A DNA stretch of 64,000 nucleotides from Faecalicatena contorta (GTDB lineage: Bacteria; Bacillota; Clostridia; Lachnospirales; Lachnospiraceae), in contig NZ_JAFBIY010000005.1 of assembly GCF_021531975.1 (NCBI RefSeq), positions 62,001 to 126,000 of the forward strand, in the 5' to 3' direction. The position numbers and the translations under genes were made by a program. Each line of letters begins with the position of its first letter. Position 1 is the stretch's first letter. This document shows positions 35,384-42,964 of this stretch, one piece after another. The notes under the pieces were generated by a model, which was not told the origin of the DNA, did no database searches, and worked only from the letters and a program-made list of their open reading frames with translations.

Positions 35384-35716
35384 CTACTTCTTACAGACAG
35401 TATTTGCTATCACGAGCATTATTACAATATCTATTATAACAATAATTAAAAATATTGTAGCAAATGATGCTGGCAATACATTCTCAAAAATCCCCATAAC
35501 AAACACCAAACCAGTTATAACGGTCATTCCACTTCCGACGACTATACTAAGTTTCTTAGCATTGTACTTATCCTTTTCTTCCTTACTTGCTGTATTATAT
35601 CCAGCTATCAAATTTGCACCATGTCCTGTAAGAAGAATAATACTGAATATAGCTAAGATAATGCCAACTACCCATATAACCCAATCAGGGCCGCTACTTA
35701 TATCCTTTAATGTCAT
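35384..35716 (-). CDS. DUF3784-family membrane protein
   Basis: A 110-residue protein with three membrane helices (about residues 13-31, 57-76 and 84-105) and a cytoplasmic loop, YNTASKEEKDKYNAKKL, the signature of DUF3784. No function is known for the family. It has GAGGAGAGG before the start. Its upstream region is nearly identical to that of the next - strand gene at the same distance (48 bases), indicating duplicated control sequences. Confidence 0.8.
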   Translation of the reverse strand: MTLKDISSGPDWVIWVVGIILAIFSIILLTGHGANLIAGYNTASKEEKDKYNAKKLSIVVGSGMTVITGLVFVMGIFENVLPASFATIFLIIVIIDIVIMLVIANTVCKK

Positions 35717-35763
35717 AACACAATCCTCTCCTCAAATTCCGATTTATCTCTCTCCTGTTTTTT

Positions 35764-35830
35764 CATTATACATCATAATTATGAATAATTCCAACCGCCG
35801 TTTTTTTCACCGACAACAATGAAAAGACGG
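35764..35830 (-). repeat. Upstream cassette, copy 1 (TATAAT plus hairpin)
   Basis: About 67 bases that nearly repeat at 36577-36644. On the - strand it contains a hairpin (CCGT...ACGG arms) followed by a TATAAT box. It lies 48 bases upstream of the DUF3784 gene and probably combines an upstream gene's terminator with a promoter. Confidence 0.65.
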
Positions 35831-35867
35831 TCTACTCACTAAACAAAACAGTCCATAAAGATAGAAG

Positions 35868-35899
35868 AACCGCCTACACTATGTAAGCGGTTTTTGTTT
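35868..35899 (+). terminator. Hairpin terminator near hydrolase gene end
   Basis: AACCGC (35868-35873) with GCGGTT (35887-35892) and inner CTACA/TGTA pairs, followed by TTTGTTTTT. It closely resembles the hairpin at 35319. Confidence 0.65.
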
Positions 35900-35926
35900 T
35901 TAGGTCTATGTTTTACCAATCGAAAG

Positions 35927-36529
35927 TTATTGGATAGAATTGCTAATCCAATTGTCAAGAAATCGCATCTGCACATCTGTATGGAACCAATGTTCTCCGC
36001 CCTCCATTACAGTCAGCGCAGCACCGATTTTTTCTGAAAACTCGTATATGGTTTCCTTTGAGGTCAGGTTATCCTTTTCGCCGTATAGAATATAAGTGGG
36101 GATGTTCCATTCAATCGGATGCTTTCGCACATAGCACAGATAATCCCAGGATAATGTCTCACCAAAGTCGGTGGAAATTTCCTTTTTTATTTCCAACTCA
36201 TCCTCTGTCACATTTGACCACATCATCATATCCGTAATCAGTTTTTCCATATTCACAATGGGAGAAACAAACAGAGATTGTGAAATCTTCTTTTCAGCAA
36301 GCGCGCTCATCGAAAAAAATGCCCCTATGCTGTTTGCAATCAAGATAACAGAATCATAGCCTTTGCTGTGTAAATCAAAAAACTGTGAAAACTCGCTTTT
36401 TGCATCCCACGGATTTTGCGAGATATAGTCAAAACCGATTACATCACTGTCAGCAAAGAGAGCCCGGTAATGCTTTGCTTCGTCTGCTGTGCCTCCTTTA
36501 CCGTGTACATATATAACTAATTGCTTCAA
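35927..36529 (-). CDS. Alpha/beta hydrolase
   Basis: A 200-residue serine hydrolase-like protein. It shows the opening strand with oxyanion region YVHGKGG, the nucleophile elbow ANSIGAF (G-x-S-x-G variant with Asn), an acid-bearing YGEKDNLT segment and the catalytic His in GGEHWFHTD. Substrate unknown. The nucleophile elbow lacks the first glycine of the usual pentapeptide, but Ser is kept. It is a single-gene unit flanked by the duplicated upstream cassette and a hairpin. Confidence 0.82.
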   Translation of the reverse strand: MKQLVIYVHGKGGTADEAKHYRALFADSDVIGFDYISQNPWDAKSEFSQFFDLHSKGYDSVILIANSIGAFFSMSALAEKKISQSLFVSPIVNMEKLITDMMMWSNVTEDELEIKKEISTDFGETLSWDYLCYVRKHPIEWNIPTYILYGEKDNLTSKETIYEFSEKIGAALTVMEGGEHWFHTDVQMRFLDNWISNSIQ

Positions 36530-36576
36530 TCAGCATTCACCTCTTTAAATTACAATTTGTCTTACTCTTGATTCTC

Positions 36577-36644
36577 CATTATACATCAAAATTATGAATA
36601 TTTCTACCCGCCGTCTTTTTCGCTGATAACAGTGAGAAAGACGG
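36577..36644 (-). repeat. Upstream cassette, copy 2 (TATAAT plus hairpin)
   Basis: Near copy of 35764-35830, again 48 bases upstream of its gene. The hairpin (CCGTCTTT/AAAGACGG) is stronger here, and TATAAT is conserved on the - strand. Confidence 0.65.
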
Positions 36645-36734
36645 CTTTTTTGTTTGCAAAAAATTTTTTCAAGAATTTTTGAAAAAACACCCCCCAAAAA
36701 CGCTCTCCTATGGAAAAATTCCCGCACGGGACGA

Positions 36735-37127
36735 TTATACTTTCATCAGGTTGCTATAATATTTGGTTTTTCCGGACAATACATCATCATAGAAACTTTG
36801 TTTCCAGTCGATGTAATCAATAGAGTCCTGAACCTGTTTTAATTGTTCTAACAGAGCTTTTCGTTTAATATCAAGAATTGTTTTTCGTTCTGGGATAGTG
36901 GATTCTCCTGCAAGGCAAAGATTGAGGTATTCTTTCATTTCAGAAATACTTATGCCACAATTTTTAAGACAGTTTAAACTTTTAATCCATGAAATATCTC
37001 TTTCGTCAAAGATGCGGCGATTATTCTTGTCGCGCTTGACATTGGGAACAAGTCCCTGATTGCAGTAAAATTTCAGTGTTTCATATGGCAGTTGTGTTTG
37101 TTCACAGGCTTGTTTCATCGTAAACAT
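36735..37127 (-). CDS. MerR-family transcriptional regulator
   Basis: A 130-residue MerR regulator: winged helix FTMKQACEQTQLPYETLKFYCNQGLVPNVKRD with the typical RR-x-F-DERDI wing, LKNCGISISEMKEYL, and a C-terminal dimerization coil (RKTILDIKRKALLEQLKQV). There is no cysteine pattern for metal sensing. It is divergent from an aldo/keto reductase remnant, with a textbook MerR operator in the 103-base gap. The target enzyme gene is broken, so the regulator may now be an orphan. Confidence 0.88.
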   Translation of the reverse strand: MFTMKQACEQTQLPYETLKFYCNQGLVPNVKRDKNNRRIFDERDISWIKSLNCLKNCGISISEMKEYLNLCLAGESTIPERKTILDIKRKALLEQLKQVQDSIDYIDWKQSFYDDVLSGKTKYYSNLMKV

Positions 37128-37155
37128 ATTTTTCCTCCCAAATAATAAAAAGTAC

Positions 37156-37186
37156 TTGACCGGTAGTGACTACCGGTTGATACAAT
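37156..37186 (+). promoter_or_regulatory. MerR-type promoter (19-bp spacer) before aldo/keto reductase
   Basis: -35 TTGACC (37156-37161) and -10 TACAAT (37181-37186) are 19 bases apart. A perfect palindrome, ACCGGTAG-TGA-CTACCGGT (37159-37177), fills the spacer. The overlong spacer with central palindrome is diagnostic of MerR activation. Confidence 0.85.
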
Positions 37187-37230
37187 TGGACTGTACCATA
37201 GATACAGAATAATTTCAAGGAGGTTTTTCG

Positions 37231-37568
37231 ATGGAATATAGGATTTTAAGTAATGGGCTCCATTTGGAGAAGGACGAGGAAACACTTTCGATAATGAAGT
37301 GATTAAAGGTATCGGTGAAAAATATGGTAAGACAACAGCTCAGGTCATGCTCAGATGGAATATCCAGAGAGGAGTAGTAGTAATTCCTAAATCTACCCAC
37401 TATGAAAGAATGGTAGAAAACTTCGATATATTTGACTTTGCTTTGACAGATGAGGAAATGAATAGGATTGCTGAGCTTGACACAGCAACCTCAAGTTTCT
37501 TCTCGCATCAGGATCCTGCTATGGTGGAATGGTTTGTGAAGATGGTTGAGGAGCGTAAGAAAAAATGA
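37231..37568 (+). pseudogene. Aldo/keto reductase with large internal deletion
   Basis: The start (AAGGAGG, then [10 protein letters not shown]) is the normal N-terminus of an aldo/keto reductase, but after about 11 codons the sequence jumps to the C-terminal third ([54 protein letters not shown]). Around 200 residues with the catalytic Tyr, Lys and His are lost and the frame is shifted, giving a stop at about codon 24. The deletion point falls at TGGGCT, which would occur in both a Ser-Asn-Gly-Leu N-terminus and a Trp-Ala-Pro-Phe C-terminal context. Confidence 0.85.
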
Positions 37569-37608
37569 TTTTGGTACAAGGATTGTTTCCTGCCCCTTTT
37601 TTCACAAA

Positions 37609-37679
37609 AACTTATTTAAGTAATACAATATAAACAAGTTTGAGTTGAACTTCTTTAAGTAATATGATATAAATAAGTT
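37609..37679 (+). promoter_or_regulatory. Two 39-bp operator repeats before HTH-DUF3990 gene
   Basis: Each copy is an inverted repeat: AACTTATTTA (37609-37618) with TAAACAAGTT (37631-37640), and AACTTCTTTA (37648-37657) with TAAATAAGTT (37670-37679). The central parts contain TAATA-x-x-ATATAAA, which overlaps -10-like boxes. Two tandem palindromes right before an HTH-containing gene indicate autoregulation. Confidence 0.7.
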
Positions 37680-37692
37680 GAGGTGAAAACAT

Positions 37693-38547
37693 ATGGATTA
37701 TAATTTTGCAGAAGATTTAAAGTCTATACGAGAGATTTTGGAATTAACACAATCTGAATTGGCAACACAAATTGGCGTTGAGCAGGTAACAATATCAAGA
37801 AATGAACTGAAGAAAACTGAGCCATCAGCCAAATTGCTAGAAAAGGTATATGCGTTTGCTTTTGAAAAAAATATTAAATTGAATCGCTTAAAAGAAATGC
37901 TGTGGAGAGAAAATTTGGAAAATAATCATAAATTACTTTTTCACGGGGCTAAAAGTTCGATAGAGGGAGAATTGAATGTTCATACAGGAAGGGCAAATAA
38001 TGATTTTGGTCAGGGCTTTTACGCTGGAGAAAATTATGAGCAAGCCATCTCATTTATATCTGGATTTGAGAAATCTTCAGTTTATTTTATGGATTTTGAT
38101 AATCAGGATTTACAATGTAAAAAATATAATGTAGATCAGGAATGGATGATGACCATAGCGTATTATCGCGGTGTGCTGGATAAATATAAAGACCATCCGA
38201 TAGTAAAAAGTTTAGTAAAGCAATCCAGAGATTGTGATTATATTATTGCACCGATAGCAGATAATAGAATGTTCCAAATTATAAATTCATTTATTTATGG
38301 TGAAATAACAAATGAACAATGTAAGCACTGCCTTGCGGCAACGAATCTTGGTTTGCAGTATGTATTTGTAAGTGACCAGGCGATTAGTCGCGTAAAACTA
38401 ATAGAACGGTGTTATATTTCTTACAATGAAAAGGAATATTATAAGAATATAAGGAGTTCTGATGCAAAAATGGGAGACGATAAAGTAAAACTGGCAAGAG
38501 TCCAATATAGAGGAAAAGGTCAGTATATTGATGAAATATTATGTTGA
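37693..38547 (+). CDS. HTH-DUF3990 protein (ADP-ribosyltransferase-like toxin candidate)
   Basis: A 284-residue fusion of an N-terminal XRE-type helix-turn-helix (LKSIREILELTQSELATQIGVEQ, about residues 8-60) and a DUF3990 domain starting with LLFHGAKSS and NDFGQGFYAGENYEQAISFI (about 77-115). The H-G, G-x-G-F-Y and A-x-x-F pattern fits the ADP-ribosyltransferase fold seen in toxin enzymes. The stop is followed after 33 bases by a small gene likely to be the partner. AGTTGAGGTG gives the start. The fused HTH means the toxin itself, rather than a separate antitoxin, would bind the operators. Confidence 0.75.
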   Translation: MDYNFAEDLKSIREILELTQSELATQIGVEQVTISRNELKKTEPSAKLLEKVYAFAFEKNIKLNRLKEMLWRENLENNHKLLFHGAKSSIEGELNVHTGRANNDFGQGFYAGENYEQAISFISGFEKSSVYFMDFDNQDLQCKKYNVDQEWMMTIAYYRGVLDKYKDHPIVKSLVKQSRDCDYIIAPIADNRMFQIINSFIYGEITNEQCKHCLAATNLGLQYVFVSDQAISRVKLIERCYISYNEKEYYKNIRSSDAKMGDDKVKLARVQYRGKGQYIDEILC

Positions 38548-38579
38548 GATAATATGTTGAACAGGGGGTGTGAAGCAGT

Positions 38580-39065
38580 ATGAGAAAAATAGATAAGGAT
38601 GGATTGTTGTTGTGTGAATTACAAGCAGGAACATTTGAAATATCAATAGATATGACGTTAACAAGCTCTGAAATATTCATAAGAAGATTTATGAACAGCC
38701 GGATTGCTAAAAGCTTAGACAGCAGTGCAATTTTACAGACGAACCTCCAATCAAAAGATATATTAGACAGGGTAGAAGAACAATATGGTACCTCCGAATA
38801 CGGAACTTTAAAGTACACGCCTAATGAAATGTACTGGATCGGATATTTATATCGATATTTTTCATACACATATGATTTGTCCTCTGTGCAGGTTTATAAG
38901 ATAGTAAAACCAAAAGAATTAAGAGATTTGTTTTTGCCTTATCATACAATGGATCCGTCACAGGCAGTTGAGCGGATTCTGGAGGCGAAGGGAATCCTTC
39001 ATGATAATGAGGCTGAATTAAGAAGACAATACGAAATCTTTCGAAGAATTAGAAATAACAAATGA
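38580..39065 (+). CDS. Probable antitoxin/partner of DUF3990 protein
   Basis: A 161-residue protein with a C-terminal region YWIGYLYRYFSYTYDLSSVQVYKIVKP followed by LRDLFLPYHTMDPSQAVERI, a pattern commonly encoded beside DUF3990 genes. The N-terminal 60 residues are unlike anything I recognise (TSSEIFIRRFMNSRIAKSL). Tandem placement, small gap and shared AT-rich composition support a toxin-antitoxin pair; a strong terminator closes the unit. Antitoxin activity is inference. Confidence 0.6.
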   Translation: MRKIDKDGLLLCELQAGTFEISIDMTLTSSEIFIRRFMNSRIAKSLDSSAILQTNLQSKDILDRVEEQYGTSEYGTLKYTPNEMYWIGYLYRYFSYTYDLSSVQVYKIVKPKELRDLFLPYHTMDPSQAVERILEAKGILHDNEAELRRQYEIFRRIRNNK

Positions 39066-39067
39066 TT

Positions 39068-39110
39068 AAAAAAGGAACTTTCCAGGAAAATCCGGAAGAG
39101 TTCCTTTTTT
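39068..39110. terminator. Bidirectional terminator
   Basis: Perfect 12-bp arms AAAAAAGGAACT (39068-39079) and AGTTCCTTTTTT (39099-39110). It serves both the + strand toxin-antitoxin unit and the convergent UvrA-like gene. Confidence 0.9.
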
Positions 39111-39122
39111 GGATTCTGCATG

Positions 39123-41366
39123 TCATACTGTTTTTCTTAAATACTTTGCAGTAATTGTTTCGCCGTGCTCGATCATTTCTCCGGGTGTGCCTGTGAATAC
39201 AACCTCGCCACCCTTTGTTCCTCCATCTGGGCCAATGTCAATGATGTAGTCAGCAAGTTTCATAACATCTGTGTTATGCTCAATGACGATAACGGTATTG
39301 CCACGGTCAACAAAGGATTCAAGTATGTTGACAACCTTTTCTATATCTGCGATATGCAATCCTGTTGTTGGCTCATCAAGAATATAGATATTGCCTTTTT
39401 TCTTAATATTCTGTGCAAGTTTTACTCTTTGGCGTTCACCGCCTGAGAAGGTAGATAGTGGCTGACCGAGTGAAATATAGGAAAGCCCTACCTCCATCAG
39501 TGCACGCAGCATAGAGGAAATCTTTTTGTTGTCCGCAAAGAAAGGCAAAGTCTCCTCAACGCTCATATTCAGAACATCAACAATCGTCTTGCCGTTCACA
39601 GTGTACTTAAGTGCCTCATCGCTATAACGCGTACCGTTGCAATACTCACAGACAGTTGTTACTGGCTCCATAAATACAAGCTCGGTGGTTATCATTCCTC
39701 GTCCTTTACAATGCGGACAGGCGCCCTTACCATTGAATGTAAATAAGCCTCTGTCTGCCTTGGTTTCAGCAGCAAAAACCTTTCGGATCTCATCGAAAAA
39801 GCCAAGGAAGGTGCATACGGTTGAACGGCCTGTTGCAGTAACGGCACTTTGATCGATCAGCACAACCTGATCCGCATATTGCTTTGCGAAAACCTCACGG
39901 ATAAGTGATGATTTACCACTGCCGGCAACGCCTGTAACAACAGTCATAATGCCAAGTGGAATATCAACATCCACATTTTTAAGATTGTGAATATTTGCGT
40001 TTCTAATTGGAAGAAAGCCCTTGGGCTTACGCACATTTTCCTTTACCTTAATCACGGATGAAAGAGCATTGCCTGTTTTGGTTCCACTGATAAGCAAATC
40101 TTCGTAGCTGCCCTGGAATAATACCTGTCCACCATTTTTACCAGCCAATGGTCCAATATCGATAACTTCATCAGCAACACTGATAATATCCTTATCGTGC
40201 TCAACAACAAGAACAGTATTGCCCTTGTCACGCAGGTTTTTGAGTAGTCTGGACATTCTATGAACATCTCTTGGATGCATGCCTGTGCTTGGCTCATCAA
40301 ATATGTAGATCATGCCACAAAGGGAGCTGCCCATATATCGCACGAGCTTAAGACGTTGTGCCTCGCCTCCTGAAAGCGTTGCGCTTTCTCTATTCATAAA
40401 CAGATAAGGCAGACCAATATCTATCATTCTGTCAAGGGATGCCTTAAGCTGTTCAACGATGGATGCGGCGCGCTCATCATGGATGTCATCAAGCACCCTG
40501 CGAAGCCTGGAAAACTCCATTTCGCACATATCGTGAATATTGTATCCGTTGATTTTGCAGGACAGAGCAGCATCATTAAGGCGCTTTCCCTTACAATCAG
40601 GACACTCGCATTCATATAAAAATTTAGCAATCTTCTTTAATGTATAGTCGGTTTGTTCTTCCGCACCTTTCATAAGAACAAGTCGCCTGAATTGGTTATA
40701 AACGCCCTCAAGCTTCTTATCTAAACGTTCTCCACCCCTTGTTCTGCTGCCATAAAGAAGAATGTTTTGCTCTTCTTCTGTAAGATCCTTCCACTTAACA
40801 TCCGTTCTAAAATACTCCGGTCGTCTGTATATCTTCCAATAGTAATTGCCATTGCCAAAAGCAGGGAGACTGAAGAATCCCTCGTCATATGTTTTGTCTT
40901 CTTCGATCACATTGGTTATATCCAGATCCATAATCTTGCCGATACCTGCACAGGTCGGGCACATACCATTCGGATTGTTAAATGAAAAATAGGATGCAGG
41001 TCCAACAGATGGTGTGCCGATTCTTGAAAACAGCAGACGCAAAAGTGAATACATATCACTGATGGTACCAACTGTTGACCTCGCATTCCCGCCAAGCCTG
41101 GACTGGTCGATGATAACAGATGAATTAAGATTATCCATAAATTCTACATTTGGCTTTTCGTACTTTGGTAATCTGCCTCTGACCCAGGCACTATATGTTT
41201 CGTTCATTTGACGTTGACTTTCAGCGGCAATGGTATCAAAAACAATGCTTGATTTACCCGAACCGGAAACACCTGTAAAAACAACAATCTTATTTTTGGG
41301 AATATCAAGCGAAATATTCTTAAGATTATTCTGCTTTAAACCTCTGATGACAATAGGTTCTGACAT
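39123..41366 (-). CDS. Short UvrA-like ABC ATPase
   Basis: A 747-residue UvrA paralogue, about 200 residues shorter than DNA-repair UvrA. Two ATPase modules are present: Walker A GVSGSGKSS near the N-terminus and GVAGSGKSS in the second half, with signature TLSGGEAQRLKLVR and TFSGGERQRVKL, each followed by an IFDEPS/ILDEPT Walker B. Zinc-finger cysteines are kept (CPTCAGIG, CPHCKGRG...CEYCNGT). The UvrB-binding region is reduced. Such forms are linked to resistance to DNA-binding drugs. ATG 41366 has GGAGG upstream; the longer frame to 41483 overlaps the promoter. A MerR-type promoter drives it. Confidence 0.9.
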   Translation of the reverse strand: MSEPIVIRGLKQNNLKNISLDIPKNKIVVFTGVSGSGKSSIVFDTIAAESQRQMNETYSAWVRGRLPKYEKPNVEFMDNLNSSVIIDQSRLGGNARSTVGTISDMYSLLRLLFSRIGTPSVGPASYFSFNNPNGMCPTCAGIGKIMDLDITNVIEEDKTYDEGFFSLPAFGNGNYYWKIYRRPEYFRTDVKWKDLTEEEQNILLYGSRTRGGERLDKKLEGVYNQFRRLVLMKGAEEQTDYTLKKIAKFLYECECPDCKGKRLNDAALSCKINGYNIHDMCEMEFSRLRRVLDDIHDERAASIVEQLKASLDRMIDIGLPYLFMNRESATLSGGEAQRLKLVRYMGSSLCGMIYIFDEPSTGMHPRDVHRMSRLLKNLRDKGNTVLVVEHDKDIISVADEVIDIGPLAGKNGGQVLFQGSYEDLLISGTKTGNALSSVIKVKENVRKPKGFLPIRNANIHNLKNVDVDIPLGIMTVVTGVAGSGKSSLIREVFAKQYADQVVLIDQSAVTATGRSTVCTFLGFFDEIRKVFAAETKADRGLFTFNGKGACPHCKGRGMITTELVFMEPVTTVCEYCNGTRYSDEALKYTVNGKTIVDVLNMSVEETLPFFADNKKISSMLRALMEVGLSYISLGQPLSTFSGGERQRVKLAQNIKKKGNIYILDEPTTGLHIADIEKVVNILESFVDRGNTVIVIEHNTDVMKLADYIIDIGPDGGTKGGEVVFTGTPGEMIEHGETITAKYLRKTV

Positions 41367-41397
41367 AGTATTACGCCTCCTTACCTCTTCTAAGGAC

Positions 41398-41428
41398 AAT
41401 ATACACCCTCCCGTTAGAGGAGAGTCAA
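41398..41428 (-). promoter_or_regulatory. MerR-type promoter for UvrA-like gene
   Basis: On the - strand, TTGACT (41428-41423) and TATATT (41403-41398) are separated by 19 bases containing the imperfect palindrome ACTCTCC-TCTAACG-GGAGGGT. This is the classic drug-responsive MerR architecture, although no MerR gene adjoins it. Confidence 0.8.
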
Positions 41429-41546
41429 GTCTTTTTCGAAGTATTCTGCGACCGAGAACAGGGTGGCGAGTAGAATTTCTCAAAGTTCTGTTGTATAATG
41501 AGAAATTAAGAGAATTAATTTTTGTATAAGACGAAGGAGAAAAAAC

Positions 41547-42425
41547 ATGTTAGGAAAATTAGCAGGTCCTGTAATAGGAGCATTAATCGGATATTGCACA
41601 AATTATATTGCTGTAAAAATGCTGTTTTATCCCAAAAAGGAAGTCAGAATCTTTGGTCATAAGCTTCCCTTTACTCCGGGAGCAATTCCGAAGGGGAAAC
41701 CGAGACTTGCCAGAGCGATCGGAAATATCGTAGCTGACGATCTTCTGACAGAAGAAGATATCAAGGAAAAAATGGCTTCTCCGGAAACAGAAAATGCAGT
41801 TGTAAACCAAATCATGCATGGATTATCTGCTGATCTTAATACATGCATTTCAAAACTATGTCCGTCTGAGTTGAATTGTGAAGAGATAAAGACAAAGTTA
41901 ATTACTGAATTATCAGATCAGATCATGGATTCTGTTCAGCACATGAATCTAAACGAGCTTATCGTTCAGGAAGCTGGCAAAGTGGTTAAGGAAAAGACAA
42001 AAGGCTCTATGATAGCCATGTTTCTGAGTGATGAAATGTTAAATTCTCTGATACAGCCTGTTGGTGGAGAAATAGTAAAGTATATTGATGAAAACGGTCC
42101 GGATTATATAGAGACAGAAATGAGATTAAAAATTGATGCACTGGGAGAACAGTCCGTGATTGACCTTTGTGGCCATATGGATATTTCAGAAACCGCTGTC
42201 CGGGAAATAATAGTATCATTTTACCACAAAGCGATAGATTCCGTTATTGGCAAGCTGATCGGAAACCTGGATATTGCAGGAATTATCGAAGAGAAAATCA
42301 ATGCAATGGATGTGGACAGTCTGGAAAAAATGGTGCTGGCCGTAATGAAAAAAGAACTGGATATGATTGTAAATCTGGGAGCTTTAGTAGGTGCAGTTTT
42401 AGGTGTATTAAATATGTTCATTTGA
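41547..42425 (+). CDS. DUF445 (YheB-like) membrane protein
   Basis: A 292-residue protein starting with a glycine-rich membrane helix (GKLAGPVIGALIGYCTNYIAVKMLF), then the family motif RIFGHKLPFTPGAIPKGKPRLARAIG, a long helical cytoplasmic domain, and a C-terminal membrane helix (NLGALVGAVLGVLNMFI). This is the DUF445/YheB type, with unknown function and links to sporulation envelopes in Bacillus. A TATAAT at 41494-41499 lies ahead, and GAAGGAG precedes the start. Confidence 0.88.
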   Translation: MLGKLAGPVIGALIGYCTNYIAVKMLFYPKKEVRIFGHKLPFTPGAIPKGKPRLARAIGNIVADDLLTEEDIKEKMASPETENAVVNQIMHGLSADLNTCISKLCPSELNCEEIKTKLITELSDQIMDSVQHMNLNELIVQEAGKVVKEKTKGSMIAMFLSDEMLNSLIQPVGGEIVKYIDENGPDYIETEMRLKIDALGEQSVIDLCGHMDISETAVREIIVSFYHKAIDSVIGKLIGNLDIAGIIEEKINAMDVDSLEKMVLAVMKKELDMIVNLGALVGAVLGVLNMFI

Positions 42426-42469
42426 TTGATGAAAGAGAGGGAAAAAAGGAAATAATTATAAATAAAAGT

Positions 42470-42525
42470 TTGACTAAAAGTATCCAATTCGGGTATAATT
42501 ATTAAAAGAATATCCAATTTGGGTA
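42470..42525 (+). promoter_or_regulatory. Promoter with twin operators for HipBA-like pair
   Basis: -35 TTGACT (42470-42475) and -10 TATAAT (42494-42499), spacing 18. Two copies of a palindrome-like box, TATCCAATTCGGGTA (42481-42495) and TATCCAATTTGGGTA (42511-42525), start 30 bases apart, one inside the promoter and one just after it. This is a strong autorepression signal. Confidence 0.82.
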
Positions 42526-42541
42526 CTGAAGGAGGATGCAT

Positions 42542-42946
42542 ATGTACTTTGATATAAAGGAACTTAGAGAATCTACAGGCCTGACACAAAAAGCCTTTGC
42601 AGAAATGTATGGGATACCGATAAGTACTTTACGCAAATGGGAGCAAGGAGAAGCTTCTCCCGCAGCATATGTTGTAAATTTACTTGCAAGGACTTTGCCA
42701 AGTACTAATTCTTCACTTCAAAAAATAACAGGAAGAGATGGAGTTTCTTATTATTATGATAAAAACCAGAAACTAATCTCCGATATGCGGGGGAACAAAA
42801 TATTTATTCAGGAGGACCTTGAAGGGGTGAAGGAACAGAATCTGGCATTGTATCTTAAGGATTTATTTGATAGTTTTTATGAAATTCAGGAGAAGTTCAA
42901 TAGAGATTGCAAATATGATAAGGAAGAAGATATTATATGGATCTGA
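42542..42946 (+). CDS. XRE-family antitoxin (HipB-like)
   Basis: A 134-residue protein with an N-terminal helix-turn-helix (ELRESTGLTQKAFAEMYGIPISTLRKWEQGEASP), the 'STLRKWEQG' form typical of HipB/XRE antitoxins. The C-terminal half is acidic and helical and may contact the kinase. ATG 42542 is favoured by GGAGG spacing over ATG 42536. The next gene begins 18 bases after its stop. Confidence 0.85.
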   Translation: MYFDIKELRESTGLTQKAFAEMYGIPISTLRKWEQGEASPAAYVVNLLARTLPSTNSSLQKITGRDGVSYYYDKNQKLISDMRGNKIFIQEDLEGVKEQNLALYLKDLFDSFYEIQEKFNRDCKYDKEEDIIWI

Positions 42947-42964
42947 TGAGAGGTGATGTGTTTT

